Assembly (NCBI GenBank): GCA_003222555.1
Contig: QHWL01000246.1
Coordinates: 383-12,964 of the forward strand
Length of the DNA: 12,582 nucleotides
Source of the DNA: Acidobacteriota bacterium
Lineage (GTDB): Bacteria; Acidobacteriota; Vicinamibacteria; Vicinamibacterales; CAVVIG01
Direction: 5' to 3'
A program made the position numbers and the translations under genes. Below the pieces are notes generated by a model. It saw nothing but the letters and a program-made list of their open reading frames with translations, did no database searches and had not been told where the DNA came from. Positions 11,879 to 12,582 of this stretch are shown here, one piece after another; the stretch's first letter is position 1; each line of letters opens with the position of its first letter.

Positions 11879-12454
11879 GTGCCCTTCCTCCGATTTTCGC
11901 GAGATAAGCGCGGATACGAGCATTTCTATCTGGTGCAGCCGACGTCGGCGCGCCGCGGCAAGGAGCGTCAGCGAATCCTCTATTGGTTCCGGACCCCGCC
12001 CAATGTGAAGGTCGGGCGCGAGCCGTTCGCGGAGCATGTGCGCCGCGCGCTCGAGGCGCAGTACCCCAACGTCAGATTCGACTGGGAGACGCTCGTCGCG
12101 ACGCCGATTCCGCCGCCAGAGGTAGGACACTGGCGCGAGCGGCGGCGAGTGGAGCGCGCGGCCAGGCAAGCGGCCGACGCGGAGCCTGCTGCGCCGGAAG
12201 CCGAGGCCGAGGGTTCGGCAGAAGAACCGACGCTGGCAGCGCGCGCACCTGCGACCCGCGAACCGGCTCCGGCGGGAGGTAGCGGCATTCCGGCGTCGTT
12301 CGCACCTTCTGTATCGGAGACCCCGGAAAGCACTCCGGAAGCACGACCAATACCCGAGCCCCAGCGTCGGCGCGGACGTCGCCGACGCGGCCGCCGCAAA
12401 CATCGTCCCGGAAGCGAGACCGCGCCGCCTGTCGACAAACCTGAAGGGAAATAG
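11879..12454 (+). CDS. Uncharacterised protein with Arg-rich C-terminal tail
   Basis: This 191-residue protein begins at GTG 11879, 3 nt after the previous stop, with only a weak purine run upstream, so translation is probably coupled. Residues 1-90 form a compact domain: P-F-L-R-F-S-R-D-K-R-G-Y-E-H-F-Y-L (2-18), R-I-L-Y-W-F-R-T-P-P-N-V-K-V-G-R (32-47) and F-D-W-E (67-70). I recall a similar L-Y-W-F-R-T-P-P-G-V-x-V-G-R domain as a conserved hypothetical in Acidobacteriota and deltaproteobacteria; no function is known to me. Residues 95-160 are an Ala/Glu/Pro-rich linker, probably disordered. Residues 163-173 (R-R-R-G-R-R-R-R-G-R-R) are a strongly basic patch like RNA- or DNA-binding tails. 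Like its neighbour it pairs a small fold with a basic tail, which suggests a shared nucleic-acid or ribosome-linked role (inference). Confidence 0.72.
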   Translation: MPFLRFSRDKRGYEHFYLVQPTSARRGKERQRILYWFRTPPNVKVGREPFAEHVRRALEAQYPNVRFDWETLVATPIPPPEVGHWRERRRVERAARQAADAEPAAPEAEAEGSAEEPTLAARAPATREPAPAGGSGIPASFAPSVSETPESTPEARPIPEPQRRRGRRRRGRRKHRPGSETAPPVDKPEGK

Positions 12455-12462
12455 CCATCGGG

Positions 12463-12582
12463 TTGTATTCCCACCGGCGCGCTGGCACGACGGGCGTCGC
12501 TATCGTGGCGGTGGCGCTCATCTTGTGGGGCGCACGCCGCGGCGCACCGCATTTGTTGGCGTTTTTGGCCGGCGTGCACGGC
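12463..12582 (+). CDS. Start of a membrane or exported protein (runs off window)
   Basis: The frame is open from after a TGA at 12442 to the window end. The best start is TTG 12463, giving 40 residues: a basic start (H-R-R-A), a hydrophobic segment (V-A-I-V-A-V-A-L-I-L-W), then A-P-H-L-L-A-F-L-A-G-V-H-G. It could be a signal peptide or first membrane helix. The last motif reminds me of the approach to the VTT domain in TVP38/TMEM64 proteins (often L-x-x-F-L-x-W-V-x-G-L-G), but too little is visible to name it. It begins 8 nt after the previous stop and may belong to the same operon. Confidence 0.4.
   Translation, partial: MYSHRRAGTTGVAIVAVALILWGARRGAPHLLAFLAGVHG

Noticed and set aside
1-12582. 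CRISPR array, tRNA, rRNA, insertion sequence or phage genes
   Set aside because: No regularly spaced identical repeats with spacers, no cloverleaf or rRNA-like stretch, and no transposase or integrase motifs were found on either strand.

Overview
The window is GC-rich bacterial DNA with densely packed genes. It most resembles a soil Acidobacteriota genome, probably class Vicinamibacteria. That placement is inference. It rests on lineage-style exported proteins of unknown function, palindromic repeats between and inside genes (including a GPAKAGHY-type in-frame insert), and a hemE-hemH-hemG cluster. No rRNA, tRNA, CRISPR array, integrase or transposase is visible.

Left part (1-4257). The 3' end of one exported-type protein and a complete paralogue lie in tandem on the + strand. 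Facing them on the - strand is a two-gene unit: an L-lactate/glycolate permease (LctP family), then, 24 nt downstream, a Tat-signal amidohydrolase of the ACMSD type. The pair suggests processing of a carboxylated compound outside the cytoplasm coupled to hydroxy-acid uptake. The substrate is unknown.

Middle (4389-6517). This stretch is partly decayed. It holds a C-terminal relic of a protein resembling the left-hand paralogues and a DUF2911 gene split by a frameshift. A single-domain response regulator is divergent from DUF2911 and overlaps, tail to tail, a complete arginase gene. Several starts here have a -10-like hexamer close to the start codon and no Shine-Dalgarno (SD) sequence, so leaderless transcripts are possible.

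Heme cluster (6644-11154, all - strand). Transcription would run receiver-only response regulator, hemE, hemH, hemG/hemY, then a signal-peptide O-methyltransferase. HemE makes coproporphyrinogen III. HemG oxidises the porphyrinogen and HemH inserts iron. No coproporphyrinogen decarboxylase/oxidase (HemF, HemN) or HemQ is present here. hemH has lost about 40 nt near its 5' end and is out of frame. hemG carries an in-frame pair of palindromes. hemE seems to use either a distant GTG or a CTG overlapping the previous stop. Two long imperfect palindromes, one built from 8-nt and one from 9-nt units, lie upstream of rocF and between hemE and hemH.

Right end (11285-12582, + strand). Two uncharacterised genes lie 3 nt apart. 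The first has a possible PD-(D/E)XK-like core and a histone-H1-like Ala/Arg/Ser/Lys tail. The second has a compact N-terminal domain and an Arg-rich tail. The start of a membrane protein follows. This pair is the best candidate for an undescribed nucleic-acid-associated system.
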